Positions 22,903 to 35,605 are shown, numbered from the stretch's first letter. The stretch: 64,000 bases of DNA from Enoplolaimus lenunculus (GCA_030248215.1 JASANG010000772.1:1-64000); one strand, 5' to 3'. Made by a program: numbers and translations. Notes: generated from the sequence alone by a model not told the origin.

Positions 22903-24268
22903 TATCTCCGCGGAGAGCATGAGCGTAGACCGGATTTCAGTTTCAGACTGATGAATCCTCATCAAATGATGCGATGTCCAACGACCGTAGGGATTAAAAA
23001 ATTGTCGTCCTTAAATTCATTAGAAAATCCTGTAAAATCGTACAATCGTTTGATTATTTTGTGTTTCTTCAAATTTTGGAATGGAAAATGTTTCTTTGAT
23101 CCGGTTGTATTCGACCCTGGTTTTACATTTTGTTGAAAATGTAAATTGTGAAAAAACTTTATTATTTTGCCGACTTTAGCATAAAACTTTGCCAGACAAT
23201 ATTAAATTAAGTACTGTCAACCGGATTGAATATTGGTTCATAGTAAAGAAAGCCTCAGGAGACAAATGTTCCAACTTTGGTACAATTAAAACCAGGCTGG
23301 CTTATTAACATATTTGACCTGAAGCGGCGAAATGAAAAAGTTTTCTTCTGTTTATATTTGTCGGTTTATTTTATTTTTTGTTGTATTTTTGCTTGTATTG
23401 TTTTTTGCTTTTAATGTTGTGTCTTTATGAGTTAGACGTATATTGACTGTCAGGCATTCAGAACAAACAATGGCATTGTTGACTGTGTGGGATTTCCGCT
23501 TGTTCTGCTCGTAGATTTCAAGATGATAATATTTGTCGTATTCATAGCAGACGCATCGTTTCAACCATATATGTTGTATACGTTACTTTTAGGGACGTCC
23601 CGGTTTATAGAGGTACTGTAACATTAAAAACAACATCATTGGACTTTGCTTCATAGGCTAAGTCTTAGAGGCTTAGATATGAGTTTAAGCTTAACCTTTA
23701 GACTTAGGCCAGTTTTATACACTTTATGCTTTAGGACCAGGCTTAAGATTAAGAACGAGCTAAAATCACAGAACACATTTCATTATTTTTTTGATTCTTC
23801 TCGTCTGAGCTGCCACGGGGCTGATTAATTTATGAAAAAATTCACACCGACTCTGTTTGAATGGTGAAATTTTAATGCTTCTTCTAAAGTTTAAAATTGA
23901 GTTTTTGCTATAAAATTTACTTAAATTGACAAACAGCAAACAACAGAGGCGTAAAATTTTAAATTCGACAGGCAAAAAAAGCCACCAAAGCCTGTGTCGC
24001 CTTTGAAAACGTGAGTAAATGTTATTCTTCGCGTACTGAAAAGTTGTTTGGCTTTAACAATCAGATTTTGGTTAAAAAATTTAAATTAAAAAAACAACCT
24101 TTATAGTAAGAAAACATACTAAAATGGGAATTTTACATTTATCAGTGACGTATAATCGCACTGTTGGTACAAACGATTGGCGAATGAACTACAGATATAC
24201 GCTAATATTCTCAAGTGATATCGCTCTGTCACCAGTTAAGCGTTCAGTTTTTAATCTGACGAAGCCTT
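22903..24268. other. Intergenic, no supported gene
   Basis: AT-rich DNA with a decayed TTAGG-like tract at about 23650-23760. Short open frames on both strands lack splice context, so nothing is called. Confidence 0.4.
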
Positions 24269-24540
24269 TTAACCCTTTCTCACTTGAATATTTTCAATTT
24301 CATATGAGATGTAAATTTAAGGTAAGATTCGAATCCCAGTCTCTCAGGTGGTATGCGTTTACGATGACCACTGAGCTATAGGAGCTTGACGCTCGAGCCC
24401 GAGTAGGCTCCCACGTCTTGTGGCGATTTTGCACTGCGCAAATATGTTATGAATGTTAAACACTGCTCACAATGTGTGTATTGCTCGTAAATTATTGTAT
24501 TTAGTTGCTCATAGTATACTCTATGAGTGAAGGGGATAAA
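24269..24540 (-). mobile_element. Family M5 repeat with tRNA-like core, copy 2
   Basis: The left end is TTAACCCTTTCTCACTTGAA; the right end is a diverged complement (GAGTGAAGGGGATAAA). On the minus strand the core reads like a Pol III promoter: TAGCTCAGTGGTCAT matches box A and, about 35 bp on, GGGATTCGAATC matches box B. The rest of the cloverleaf does not pair well, so this is a tRNA-derived repeat, not a working tRNA gene. Confidence 0.7.
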
Positions 24541-24909
24541 ATTGTAAAACTGAAAATAGGCACAAAAATAAGACAAATTAGACGTGAATGACGTACGAAA
24601 ATTTTTTTCATCTCGTCAGCCATTGGTTCAATTAACTACAAGATATGTCATTAACTGGTGATATTTGCTAGACACAATTCACAATTCGAACCATAGACTC
24701 AGGTGGCATACATTTTAAAATTTATTGTTTAATGTTGCCTAAAATTGCAAAACCTGGTATCAGCAATACTGTTAAGTAGATACTTTTTATAGCTGATATT
24801 CAAAAAACCTAATACGTAGTTTAAAGCGATTCCAGCGGGTGGATTGGGACTGGCAAACCGAAAATTTAACCATTTTTTAAGGTTTCTAAAAACCTCTGTT
24901 AAATGATAA

Positions 24910-25185
24910 TGGCTGGGTTTCTGAAATCTTACTTAAGTATTTTCTTAAGTTATATTTAAGGATTAACTACTTAGTCGCCGACTTTAGTAAATACTTAAAT
25001 TTTTGATCAAAAACAAATAAACGACAAGTGTCAGCAATTTTCAAAACAAGAAAGTTATAGTTTTGATTTATGTTGAGAAGGAACCAATAGACTACAATTT
25101 CAAAACTACAAAATAATTAAGTAATTACTTTAGCACGTATTTAAGTACAAAGTTGTACTTAAGTAGGGTTTCGGAAACCCAGCCA
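24910..25185 (+). mobile_element. Foldback MITE family M8, copy 1
   Basis: It starts TGGCTGGGTTTCTGAAATCT and ends AGGGTTTCGGAAACCCAGCC, a clear terminal inverted pair. The interior is dominated by TACTTAAGT-type palindromes. About 276 bp. Confidence 0.75.
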
Positions 25186-25763
25186 ATATACAACAAACGT
25201 TTAATTAACGCGATAATGAATTTTAGATGAATATTCACAAAAAGAATCTCTTTCTCCCAAGACATCCTGTAGTTTGATCAAATGATACACACAGTCTTGC
25301 ACCAAACTAGTAAATATGACAACGTTTTTACTCGAAAAATATTGCATCTTTGTCATTTTGTAGTTGGTACAAGACTTGGCTCAAATGTTGTACACCTGTT
25401 ACAAGTGACAGCCAGGCTTCCGGAAAAAAACCGGAGCCAGGGGTGCGCTTCAATAAATTGTAAATTGTCATTTTGTCAAGTAGGGGTATTGTGTTAATGT
25501 CTAAATGCTAATATTAACTGTCCAATTTTATTCTAAAAGCAAAGATTTAGTCGCATTTTCAATGCCGACACCATCCCAAGCCACATTTCCAGGTTTGTCA
25601 CTTGATGCTGGATGCGAAGCCAATGACTGTTTTGCTGGTTTTATTAGCTGTCAATTTGGTTTTATTTCATGATTTTTATGCCGCAAAAAACTATTTCCAC
25701 AATAAACTTGACGCGTATGTTTTAGCGCATAATGAAGTGAAAACGTTAGTGACATAGGTAGTC

Positions 25764-26134
25764 CAGGGTGCAACCAGAGGTGAAAAATACCGGAGCCGGA
25801 GGTCAATGAAACTTGCCGGAGCCGGAGCCGGAGCTGAGGCGAAACTACGTAGTAAAAATGATGGTTAATTGATTAGTTAGTTAATTTTAGCCAATATCTG
25901 CAATATGTTGTAAAGTTGTTTGGTTTTTCCGCTAATTTTCTGCGAAATTTCTGAAATTCTTTTCTGAAAATTGTGACAAAAGTAAAACGAAACGCGCAAA
26001 ACAGATAAATTTTGCAAAATTATGCAAAATTTTACTATCGAAATTGCCAGAACCTCCGGCAAAAATTCCACCGGAGCCGGAGGCCGATTTTCTGCCGGAG
26101 CAGGAGCCGGAGGAAGACCTTCGGTTGTACCCTG
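25764..26134 (+). mobile_element. hAT-like MITE family M7, copy 3 (CCGGAG-rich)
   Basis: It starts CAGGGTGCAACCAGAGGTGA and ends CTTCGGTTGTACCCTG. Subterminal arrays of CCGGAGCCGGAG-type words on both sides give long glycine-rich open frames that are translations of the repeat, not genes. It is the same subtype as the copy at 48609. Confidence 0.75.
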
Positions 26135-26831
26135 ACATTTACAATTTGTTGGCCGAATAAAATAATTATCCAATCGAAAACCAACGCGACATTTTGACAG
26201 AAGAAATTACGTCCAACGCGAAACAATTTTCCCGAATTCGAATTTGTTGTTAGAATTTCAGTTCGGTTGAGTGAAACCCTTATGAGTTAGAAACTTTGGT
26301 GCCCTTAAAGAGAAAGAGAACGTTATTCTAAATTCTGTTAAGGGTTTCGTTATGTCTGGTTATGAGTTTGAGAAGGAAATGGGTTCCACCTGCCCTGTCC
26401 TTCATTATTCGACCCTCATATAATTTGTCATTCGCGATAAGCTGATATCAAAAACGTCAGAGCTTCGCCAATATTTTATGCGTTCCTTCTGCAACACTGC
26501 AAGTGTACAAAGTACATCCGGTATTGGCACTTTTACTTCTCATGCGGGATTCACATTATCACCGATTCAGGCGGCTCTTACGTCTTGGCAATCGTTTTTA
26601 CCATTCTTAATATTTCGTGATTATTTTTATACTAATTTAAACCTTTTAATACACAACACAGGGCAGTGGAATGGTTTTCAGAAAGGCAGATGGTCAAACC
26701 ATAGCGACAACATTTCGACTGAATTAAACGTTACTTATATTAACAATCTTTTCTCAACAGAATTTTTGTGCTTAAGTCACCATCCAGGCAGAGGCGAATC
26801 CAGAAATCACTAAAAGGGGGGTCGTATATGG
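26135..26831. other. Intergenic, no supported gene
   Basis: Mixed-composition DNA. A plus-strand open frame near 26478-26813 has no recognisable domain and ends in a repeat fragment (GCAGAGGCGAATCCAGAAATC). Nothing is called. Confidence 0.35.
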
Positions 26832-27052
26832 CACTGTAAATTCCAGTGAGTTCATTGTAACTCAGAATGAGTTGAACCATAATTCGATTCGATGCAATTT
26901 GAGTTAATTAATCAACAACTCACCCAGAGTCAACTCAACTCAGAGCATTACGATCAGCTCAATTCAGAGTGAGTTAAAGTTAACTTTTATCAACTCAGAA
27001 ATAACTAACTTTCAGTCTGAGTTGATTAATTAACTCATTAGAATTTACAGTG
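26832..27052 (+). mobile_element. Foldback element related to M2 (GAGTTGA subtype)
   Basis: It opens CACTGTAAATTC and closes GAATTTACAGTG, an exact inverted pair. The interior is a chain of GAGTTGA/TCAACTC words (for example AGTCAACTCAACTCAGAG). About 221 bp. It shares the CACTG ends with M2 but has its own internal word. Confidence 0.75.
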
Positions 27053-27473
27053 TGGAATAAATCTCGAACAAACCGAGCGAAACGCCAAACGCTACGTTTT
27101 ACTTCTAAACGTTCAAAAAAGTGCCTAATACACGAGGTTGTGTGTAAGCGAGTATGAGAAATATCCCCAAAATAACCAGCATCCAAAGGTTCAATGAATC
27201 CTTTGTTCGTTCGCAAAAAACGGCCTTAAAACGGGAATATCTCGTGAATGGCCAATGTTGGTTACGTCTCTGGTCGAATCATGGGAAAATCTGGCAAATG
27301 TAATTAAAACAAGCGTGGGAGTTTTTCGAATTCGATTTGTGTTTCAGTTTTTGTTGTCTCAAACCGAAACGCGTTTTTTCATTTGTTCCTCTTTTCATTT
27401 TGACGTTCCCGTAGAGAATTTGTTAATGACGTATTGATATGAGCAAAATGCGTAAAGTCTGGAGCATTCATTC

Positions 27474-27726
27474 ACTTGAGTGTCCTATCGGTCGTGCACT
27501 CAACTTCATAAACTGAGTCAAATTGGACAACGCCAGCGTCAAACGTTCGACTTGCTTAGTCGCACGTTTGTCTCTGGCGAAGTTGAATTTGATTCTGGCA
27601 AAGTCAAATTTGACTCTGGCAAAGTCGAATTTGATACTGACGGAGTCGAATATGACTCAGTTTGTCAAGTCCCGTAGATCCTACTTAAGAGAGAGCCAAT
27701 TTGACTCACCATTTTTTGCAGTGTAA
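27474..27726 (+). mobile_element. Foldback MITE family M2, copy 1
   Basis: The right half is typical: AGAGAGCCAATTTGACTCAC followed by CATTTTTTGCAGTGTA. The left half is more diverged and its edge uncertain. Repeated GTCAAATTTGACTCTGGCAA-type units fill the middle. Confidence 0.6.
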
Positions 27727-28524
27727 CCCCTTTAATATTTTGTCCAGACGTTCTTGTTACGTTTTCAGTAGGTTGAGATTTCGATGTAGCGAACCATCTC
27801 GTTGCTTAAATCCCAGCTTCACTCCTGTTTAAGCATCTTAGATTTTCTAACAAAAGAATTTTTGTGTTTCGAAATTTTACTCAAAACCAATCTTATTTTA
27901 GCAAATATTTTGACCTGATTCAGTGCAGCCACCGTTGCCCCGAATCAGCGCTGCCACTTTTAATATGGGCACAATTCTGAGGTTGACCAATCAACGCTTG
28001 ACTGCAATTATGATGAATGACCTTCATCGCAAATATCAAATCATAATAAATTGCCGGGGCGATTTTTTCTGCTGAGAAATTTGAATTGGGGGGGGGGGGC
28101 AGTACCATCAAGAACTACTTAAATATTGGTCCATAAGATAGAATTTACACACCGTTAGCGGTGGCTTAACACGGCTGTGTCTCCCCATGGAATCATTTTG
28201 GGCCCCTAGAAAACTTTCAACCGTGCTTGTAAATCATTGAAAATCCTTGTATGTCCCTTGTGATAAATTTATAGTCAACCCTACCAAGGCGAGCTGGCTA
28301 TTGGCCTGCAACTGATTACGGAGACCGCGGCCTCCCTGCGGCGTTTTCGTTGCGCAAATGCCTTTTGCAAAGCTTCGTAGTGTCAGCATCGCACAGCAAA
28401 GGCAACTTATCGCTTGTTGATCGGTTCATTGCACGCAATATGTCGTGACCGTAGTAACGAATAATGGATTTTCTACCGAAAATACAGCCCAAGTGCAGAT
28501 ATTTCATTGTCTCATGGTAAATCT
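27727..28524. other. Intergenic with a homopolymer run
   Basis: No gene. An uninterrupted run of about a dozen G residues lies near 28088-28100. Confidence 0.4.
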
Positions 28525-28705
28525 GGCTGTTACTTTTTGGGGCGTAACAGTAGATTAAGCGTTTTTCTAAGCCTAAGCCTAAGCGTTTCAGAAATGTGTT
28601 CCTAAGCCTTAAGCGAAGCCTAAGCAAAAAATGTAATCGCAAATCTAAACCTACTCTTTTATAGACCCAACCAGAAACCTGGACGCCCTTTAAAGTAACA
28701 TGGGA
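28525..28705 (+). mobile_element. Family M4 repeat carrying CCTAAGCCTAAG tract
   Basis: It starts CTGTTACTTTTTGGGGCGTA and ends ACCTGGACGCCCTTTAAAGT, an inverted-repeat pair. Between them lie two CCTAAGCCTAAG runs separated by CAGAAATGTGTTCC, then a TTTATAGACCCAACCAG block. The order is the reverse complement of the copies at 32310 and 60795. Confidence 0.7.
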
Positions 28706-30939
28706 CGTAAGTCTTCTATTCTACAGAATCACAGTTCAAATGGGGTTCAATTGCTCGGATAATTCAGCTTTGGTCTGTTTTACTAAGTTTCACAGTTGTA
28801 AATCGTGTAAAAAATCTTCCCATATCTGCATAGAATATTAATAGATTGCATTCTGCAATTAACTGTTGAACTTTCTATTTCTGACGGTAAGGCATAAAAT
28901 GCCTATGGGACGTTTGAGTAAAATAACTGTGCGTCGGGGAATCTTGACAACTGACCCCCCTGGAAGTTTTTTGACACCGATCTGAAATCAAGCGAACCTC
29001 TTTGATTGCTATGAGACGTTATTGATTTTCGGCAACTGCTAAACTGTAGAGCCGCGCAATTCGGAGTGTCACAAATAAAGCTAAACTCGTCAACTGCATT
29101 TGCGCAATGCGCAAGCGAATGCATAACAATCTGCATGCAAAGTTTCTTTTCACAGAACAACCACGCTTCTGTTTTAAAAAATCATTGTAAGCAAAGTAAT
29201 GAAAAGTTGACCAAAATACGTATGTGGGACATTCCAGCTTTAATTGTACAGATTTTAAATACATTACGCGGCATCTCGCGCATCATCTTTTTTGACATGA
29301 TGCGCGGTCAAAACAGCGTGACGTTGAGCTTACATCTATGCTCTTGGCCCGTCTCTAAGGCTTATCCCTCAGTTTGAATCAAACATTCCTACATAATACA
29401 CACGAGATTGTGTAACCCAGGTCCCGAGTCGTGCTCCACAAACGTAGTAGGGACTTTGGAAACAGCGGCTTACGTCCTAACGTCGGATGGTGGTTTCTTG
29501 TGTTACCAACTGAAAAAATACCTCATAACTCTGGACACCCAATCTCAATTGAACCAACGTTTCACCCGTGAAACCTGTCATGGCTTCGCCCCTGCCTGGT
29601 GCTTATACACCTGTGTCGGCAGCAGCTTAAAAGTCGCTTTAGGCTGCTTGGTTCACCAGAACTTTTGATCTCCTTTGGGGGGCTTTCTACCTTTATAGCT
29701 GGGTAAACAGAATTCTAATGATTATGGCATTATTATTATTACTTTAGGCTCATATACTTTCAAAGTTAATCGTTGTATTAAACGGTTTATGTGTGTATGT
29801 ATGTATGTATATGTGTACTATTATGCTTGTACGTTTTTACTTTGAAATGCTGATTGTTGAGCTGCCATGGTCTGGTGCCCTGAATACGTAGCAGGTCCTG
29901 TATTAGGTTTTGTTTTGATTTTACGTGTATTTTTCCGTATTTTTAAGTTGAGCCAAACCCCTCTTATTTCTCTGAGTTAGCGTCAGTTTTTGCTTGCGTC
30001 TCCAGAAACCTTGGAAAGGGGGATATATCCGCTTGATTACCCCTTGTATTCCTAACTGAGACGTGAGAAACTGGCCGATTTGAATTTGCTCATAGTCACG
30101 GTTGCAGGCGCGTGCGCTGTGGGTTTATGTAAAAAATAATTGTTCTGAAAAATTAACTAAACGGTTTTAACTGCGTAATTTCGATTCACATTCCGGTTCC
30201 GGGTCCGTCAAATTTTGTTGACCTTCTGTTCCGGCACCGGTACTTTTCACCTCCGGTTCCACTTTCCTCAAACTCGCCAACGGTTAAGCGTCGGTGTTAT
30301 AATTTAAAACACTTAAACGGTATTGACACCAGCGACGGATCCATGAATTTCTGACGGGAGTCGGCGGGATGGCAAATGTTATGAAACGCAAAAATTGTAA
30401 GGCAGGGTCCTTATCATTTTATCACCAAAAAATTTTGTTTTAAAAATTGCAACGTATGGACCTTTGATACGTGCAAGTTTTAGCACCGAAAACTCGCAGC
30501 TGCAACTTGTACGAGTAAGGTTGCAAAGAAGTATAATTTTCTATCTGAAGTTTGAGTTGAAGACATATGAATATTTTGTTAACCACTGAATTAAACATGA
30601 AACATAATTCACATTTTATCATTCAAATCAAATGATAATACATTAATTCAACTTCAAGTGTTACGTAATTTGGCGTTTTTAACCGTAATTAAAACAACGA
30701 AACCAGCAAAATCGGCCTGCTAAGCCTAATCCTATTCCTATATAACTCTAAAACTAATCCTGAGCCTTTATCTATGCACCATTAATTTTGTAGAGACAAG
30801 CAAAATTCGGGTTCAAGTGATTTAAGATGGCCGACAGAATGCCGGATTTAAAACTTTTCCTCGCTCGCTGTTACAAAACTTATAAACGTGGCTGTCGTTT
30901 GCCAGAATAAAACTCTGAGTGCGCAGATCTGTTCCAAAC
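28706..30939. other. Intergenic repeats, no supported gene
   Basis: A GC-richer segment at about 29400-29690 has an 86-codon open frame without recognisable domain or splice context. Microsatellite-like TGTGTATGTATGTA lies near 29788-29815. An M7 fragment (CCGGTTCC-rich) is at about 30184-30285, a repeat related to that at 19706 at about 30328-30440, and an M3 end fragment at about 30470-30525. Confidence 0.4.
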
Positions 30940-31231
30940 TTAAGCTTCACTCAGTCGTGCAAGTTTTTGCTGCGAGAACTCTCAGCTGTAACTTACACGA
31001 AATACTTGTAACTGCAATTATTTTTAAAGAAATATACTGATTGACCAATCAAACTACAGGTGCAAGAAATTCAAGCAATTTGCAACTGCATTCATAGATG
31101 CGAATTAAATTAAAGAGCATGAGTTCCAGTGAATAATTTGCAGCTGCAAGAACCTCAACGCTGTTTCGTGACAAAACTTGTGCGCGTAAAGTTGTTGCTT
31201 CAACAACTGGAACGTGTGAATAGGGTTCAAC
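30940..31231 (+). mobile_element. MITE family M3, copy 3
   Basis: It starts TTAAGCTTCACTCAGTCGTG and ends GGAACGTGTGAATAGGGTTC, with the family's TTGCAGCTGCAAGAACC interior. About 290 bp, with more divergence than the copies at 11598 and 33741. Confidence 0.7.
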
Positions 31232-31642
31232 TATAAAATGACGTGAGAATTCATTTTGAGCTTAAATGAACCTTAAGCTTACCCCAAGGTATGTAGTCAG
31301 TCTAAAGCCTAAGTACACTCTACTGCTGTCTTGTAGGAGCATGGGACTGTCCTGAAAGTAAACGAGGACCAATCTAAGGTTCATGATAAATGCCCGAACC
31401 TTTTAAAAGAATTGTACCATTTTGGTTACATTTAAAGTCCCTGATGTATATTGACGTTTTCATACAATTCATGGTGATATTCTCTCATTGTTTACTTAAC
31501 GAGTGTCAGATTACTGCAGTTTTCATGTTTTTTGAGACAGAGTTGGATACGCATCTGGCAGAACAAAGATAAATATTTTTGGTATTTTTAGTTGTCTTTT
31601 ACTCACAGGCTTGAATTTATAATCGGCCTTATATCATAGTTT

Positions 31643-31857
31643 ATATTTTCAAATGTGTATAGCAACTATCATTTGGTAGTAATAGGATTTTAAACTCGCT
31701 ATCTATTGCCGTTGTTGACCTCAGAATTCGCACACAAGTACGGCATATCAAGTGCCAAATATCCTCTGAATTTTGAGCCACAGAATTCCCTGGATCTAAA
31801 GTTACAAGACCTAACACCAACTGGTGACAGATGCTACGTACCAGTTGAGGATATGGG
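31643..31857 (+). mobile_element. Repeat family M6, copy 1
   Basis: It starts TATTTTCAAATGTGTATAGC, then AACTATCATTTGGTAGTAAT, and ends with a diverged complement near GCTACGTACCAGTTGAGGAT. About 215 bp. The 69-codon open frame over it is part of the repeat. Confidence 0.6.
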
Positions 31858-32309
31858 CTCTAAGCTTTTGTCTTCAGCTGGATTCGCGTTGGAATTAGGC
31901 TTAGATTTAGGCTAAAGGCACGGTTTATTTTAAGCTGGGGGTATAAACTGAAACGATTCAAATTGTACATTCAAATATTAACACAACACAATAATTTTTG
32001 GACCGTTTGAAAGATTTTCCCTAAAATTATTACGAGTTAACCTTAAAGCTTACATGTGTTTTTGAACGGTTCGATATTTCGTTAGGATTAACGCCGCAAC
32101 GTCCACGTTAATATTTTGCTTGTATGCTTTTATTTTGTGTTACTCAGCATTAAAATTAATTCGAATCAAGGGTTACTTTCTTTATTAAAATTGTTAGAAA
32201 CCGCAGGTAATTATACCTCTCTTTCTCTAATCATCAGTTTAACCAAGTGTGGATGATGTTTATTTCAACAAGAGTATGTAACTGGGTACATTCTGTGTAG
32301 AAAAGAAGG
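31858..32309. other. Intergenic, no supported gene
   Basis: AT-rich, no exon signals. At about 32240-32300 it contains a phrase shared with the right half of M10 (TTTCAACAAGAGTATG, TACATTCTGTGTAGAAAA). Confidence 0.35.
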
Positions 32310-32505
32310 TCCCTGTTACTTTAACCGGCGTCCAGGTTTCTGGTGGGTCTATAAAACAGTAGGTTTAGATTTTAGATTACATTTTTCGCTTAGGTTTGGG
32401 CTTAGGCTTAGTAACACATTTTTGCGACGCTTAGGCTTAGGCTTAGGCCTAGGCTTCGTAACACGCATAATTTACTGTTACGCCTTTTAAAGTAATATTG
32501 GCCGA
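32310..32505 (-). mobile_element. Family M4 repeat carrying TTAGGC tract
   Basis: It starts CCTGTTACTTTAACCGGCGT and ends ACTGTTACGCCTTTTAAAGT, a terminal inverted pair. Between are GGTTTCTGGTGGGTCTATAA, TTAGGTTTGGGCTTAGGCTT and a second TTAGGC run. About 195 bp. One of the two clearest M4 copies. Confidence 0.75.
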
Positions 32506-33304
32506 AAAGAATGTACCCGGCACGCGTTGCGTTTTTGGCCTGCACCCGTCTTTATTTAGACTGGGGTGTGTACAACCGGTGCGAGTCATGACACTTTATG
32601 CATCCGGCGACAAAAATTATCTGATTATAATTTAATTTAGGGTTATTGCATGTGACAACGACCCTCATCTAAACAAGAGGGTGGGAACGGCCAAAAACGC
32701 AACGCCCGGTGATACATTTTGTACCGTGAGGAACCTGAAGAGTTGAAAACTCTGGTCATTATCCACTTTTGGTTTACCAAATGGCAGAATAGACTTTTTA
32801 TCCATTTTAAAATACTTAAACGGGATACAAAATTAATTTCAGGCAACATAATTTACAGGTAAAATTGGCATTGTTTTCTAAAACTAAACATATGTTATAG
32901 TTACTAACGAAATCAAAACTTTTACAAGCGGGGGTTAAGCCCCCGCACCTTCCCACCCCCGTCTGATTTACGGTCAACATCAGGAACAGCGTTAGGTGCT
33001 TACGATTAGGTTTACCTGCTGGCCTCATGGTATACCAGCATATACAGGCCAGGATATGTTAAAGGTCTTTTGTTCATTAAATATTAATATCATTTTCACA
33101 ACATAAACCTATTTGAGCTGTATGTGTATAGAGTTAATGATGACGGGATTTTGGTCAAAAACCTGGCGCAGAACATACATTTTGGTTCCGTTTTGAGGTG
33201 CAAAATGTAAGGTTTTGTTTATAATTTGGCCAGAAAGTTATGGAAATGGAAATTATAGTGAACATCTTGGTGTATGCTACTTTTACGGGTGTCTCATTTT
33301 TTCG
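32506..33304. other. Intergenic, M10 fragment, no gene
   Basis: At about 32640-32785 a fragment in reverse orientation shares AAACGCAACGCCCGGTG with M10 copies at 34761 and 39480. A palindromic block GGGGGTTAAGCCCCCGCACC-like sequence lies at about 32930-32950. No exon called. Confidence 0.35.
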
Positions 33305-33512
33305 TAGACTGCAAAAAATGGCAAGTCAAATTGACTCTCTCCGAAACAGCCTTTTTGACAATAGACAAACTGAGTCAAATTCGGCTCCGTCAGAGTCAAA
33401 CGTGCGACTCACAGTGAGTCAAATGGAGTCGAATTTTGAGTCAACTTGTGTAGTCTCGAAAAGCCTATTTCGTAGAGAGTCAATCTGACTCACCATTATT
33501 TTTGCAGTGTAG
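33305..33512 (+). mobile_element. Foldback MITE family M2, copy 2
   Basis: It starts TAGACTGCAAAAAATGGCAA and ends CACCATTATTTTTGCAGTGT. The interior carries GAGTCAAATT, CAGTGAGTCAAATGG and GAGTCAATCTGACTCAC words. The two halves are near mirror complements. About 208 bp. Confidence 0.8.
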
Positions 33513-33740
33513 AACTGCTAGTAAAGCAGACCTTAGGCTTTTGGCGTATCTTTACGCTTAGCCATCATAATTTTGTAGGCATTGAAATTTAAAATGGAAA
33601 ACGCCAGTTGTGAAATTTTAATCGTCTTAAGTCAAGTCGATTTGCCCACCGCCAAGTTGTTGCGCCATTTTTATTCCAAGAAATTAAATTTATTTTAAAG
33701 TTTTATTTAATATATGCAATAATACAATGTATACCTAAAT

Positions 33741-34022
33741 TTAAACCTTATTCACACGTGCAAGTTTTTGCTGCGAGAACTTGCAGCTGCAACTTGCACT
33801 TGCAAGCATTGTTCAAAATTTCGTTTGAAAAATTTGCAGGTGCAAACACTTCATTAAAAATCATAGCTAGAAATTTAGTTCACATGTTTGAATAACCATG
33901 CAAGTTCACTGAATTTACTGCAGCCGCTTTCTCATTGGCAGATCAAAAAATACAACTTTTGCGTGCAATTTGCAGATGCAAGTTCTCGTATCAATAACTT
34001 GCACGTATGAATAGGGCTTTAA
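33741..34022 (+). mobile_element. MITE family M3, copy 4
   Basis: It starts TTAAACCTTATTCACACGTG and ends GCACGTATGAATAGGGCTTT followed by AAA. TTAA/TTTAAA at both edges suggests a TTAA target site (piggyBac-type), an inference not confirmed by the other copies. About 282 bp. Confidence 0.75.
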
Positions 34023-34297
34023 AGGCTTGCATCAGGGACAAAGACAATGTGTAGATAAATGGATACAGTCTCGTCTTGAAATTTCCGGACAAACGAGAGA
34101 GATAAAGGCCCTTTTAATACAAACGTTTCTGCTCGCTTTACGTTCGTTTGCAAACAAAATTTACACGAGATTATTCGGTTTCGAGACGAAATCCTGCCTA
34201 CACCTGTGGCTAACGTCAATTCCAGGTTGTGTTTCATAGGCCTGTTGAACGTGTTATGGGTTGCCAAAATTATTATTGGGTGGAGACTTCAAGCCCC

Positions 34298-34311
34298 CCC
34301 CCCCCCCGAGA
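34298..34311 (+). repeat. Homopolymer C run
   Basis: An uninterrupted run of about 14 C residues, ending CCGAGATTTGG. Such runs are prone to length change and to assembly error. Confidence 0.8.
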
Positions 34312-34760
34312 TTTGGTTACGGACATGGTGTTTTGCGAAAATAACTGACATATTAACAAACCACTCCCAGGTCTCAGTTATTGAAATTATGCAAATTTGT
34401 ATAGACTGAGCGTTTTTTACCCGAAGCCTATAAATCCTGTATTATTAGCTCGCAAGAGTTGCATAATTTGAACATGCAAAATCAAGAAATTGACGTATGA
34501 AAGCCTAAAATCAAATGAAACCTTACGTTACTGATTAACCTGCTACATTCGACCTTAATTATCGCTATTCTTCATATAAATTATGGGTTCAAATTTCATT
34601 GCTGGCAAACTGAAACTTTCAAGCACAAGTTGATAAATCTCAAATAATTTTTGATACAATTAAGTGGTATTTTTTGTGAAATTTTCTTTTGACGTGGAAA
34701 TAATATTGGCAGAGGGGTTGACCTATTTTCGGTAAAAATCTTCATCCGTTTTTGTTAATA

Positions 34761-35072
34761 CAAGCAAGAGCGCATAATACAGCAGCGTGCAACCCTTGGG
34801 GGCTCCGCATGGTACAAAATGTACCACCGGGAGTTGTGTTTTTAGCCGACCTTCACTGGTTTGGAGGGTGGTCGCTATCACATGAATACCCCTAAATTAA
34901 ACTATAAGGTGAGCATGGTTAAACTGTCATGGTTTGTACTGGTTGTACCCCCTTCTAAATATAATGGGGGGCGATGTTGGCCAAAAAACGCAACGCTTGG
35001 TGGTTTCATTGTTTTCTACACAGAATGTACCCAATTGCATACTCTCGTTGAAGTATGCATAATCAACACTTG
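34761..35072 (+). mobile_element. MITE family M10, copy 1
   Basis: It contains the family phrases GCATGGTACAAAATGTACCA and AAAACGCAACGC, and ends TTGCATACTCTCGTTGAAGT. The ends are diverged versions of CAAGAGCGCATAATACA and its complement. About 310 bp. Confidence 0.6.
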
Positions 35073-35605
35073 ACACAAATCTCCACGAAATTCAGGCATA
35101 TGTTATTAACCATATCTCTATTGCTAAAGCTGGAGCGCCACACACGCGTATTTCGACTGGCATTCCAGCGGATTTATGCGCCGTTCACAATTTAAAATTC
35201 TTTCGAGCCACAAAATGTATCACAGCCCATGGCGAACATCAACTCGTTAACCCAAGCTCACCGTAAATTTCGTTTGTGACACACGTTGAGTTAAGATCCG
35301 TTAAGGTGAGCTAAGAGAAAACGCAGTTTTATGACAAAATTGAGGCAATTGAACAGTTGAAAATATGTTCTACAAAATTGGTCAAGAATGTTAAACATTT
35401 TGAAAAACTTTGAAAATCCCAATAGAACTTTGTTGAAGTCTTCAGTTGATTATTCTGTTTGTTGTTCGCTTCCGGTATTTTGATTGCGATCCGTTTCCGG
35501 CGGTTGTTCCTGAAATGTGTTAGGGACGACATTTGTCACAGACAAGGGTTTGTTTTAGTTTAATATGACGCCGTTTGGTCTTTGTATGCTAATTGGCACC
35601 GCCAT

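Noticed and set aside
25877-26197. Several overlapping Gly/Ser/Pro-rich frames on both strands
   Set aside because: They are translations of the CCGGAG-rich arms of an M7 element.
29408-29668. 86-codon open frame in a GC-richer segment
   Set aside because: No recognisable domain, acceptor or donor; may be an unidentified repeat.
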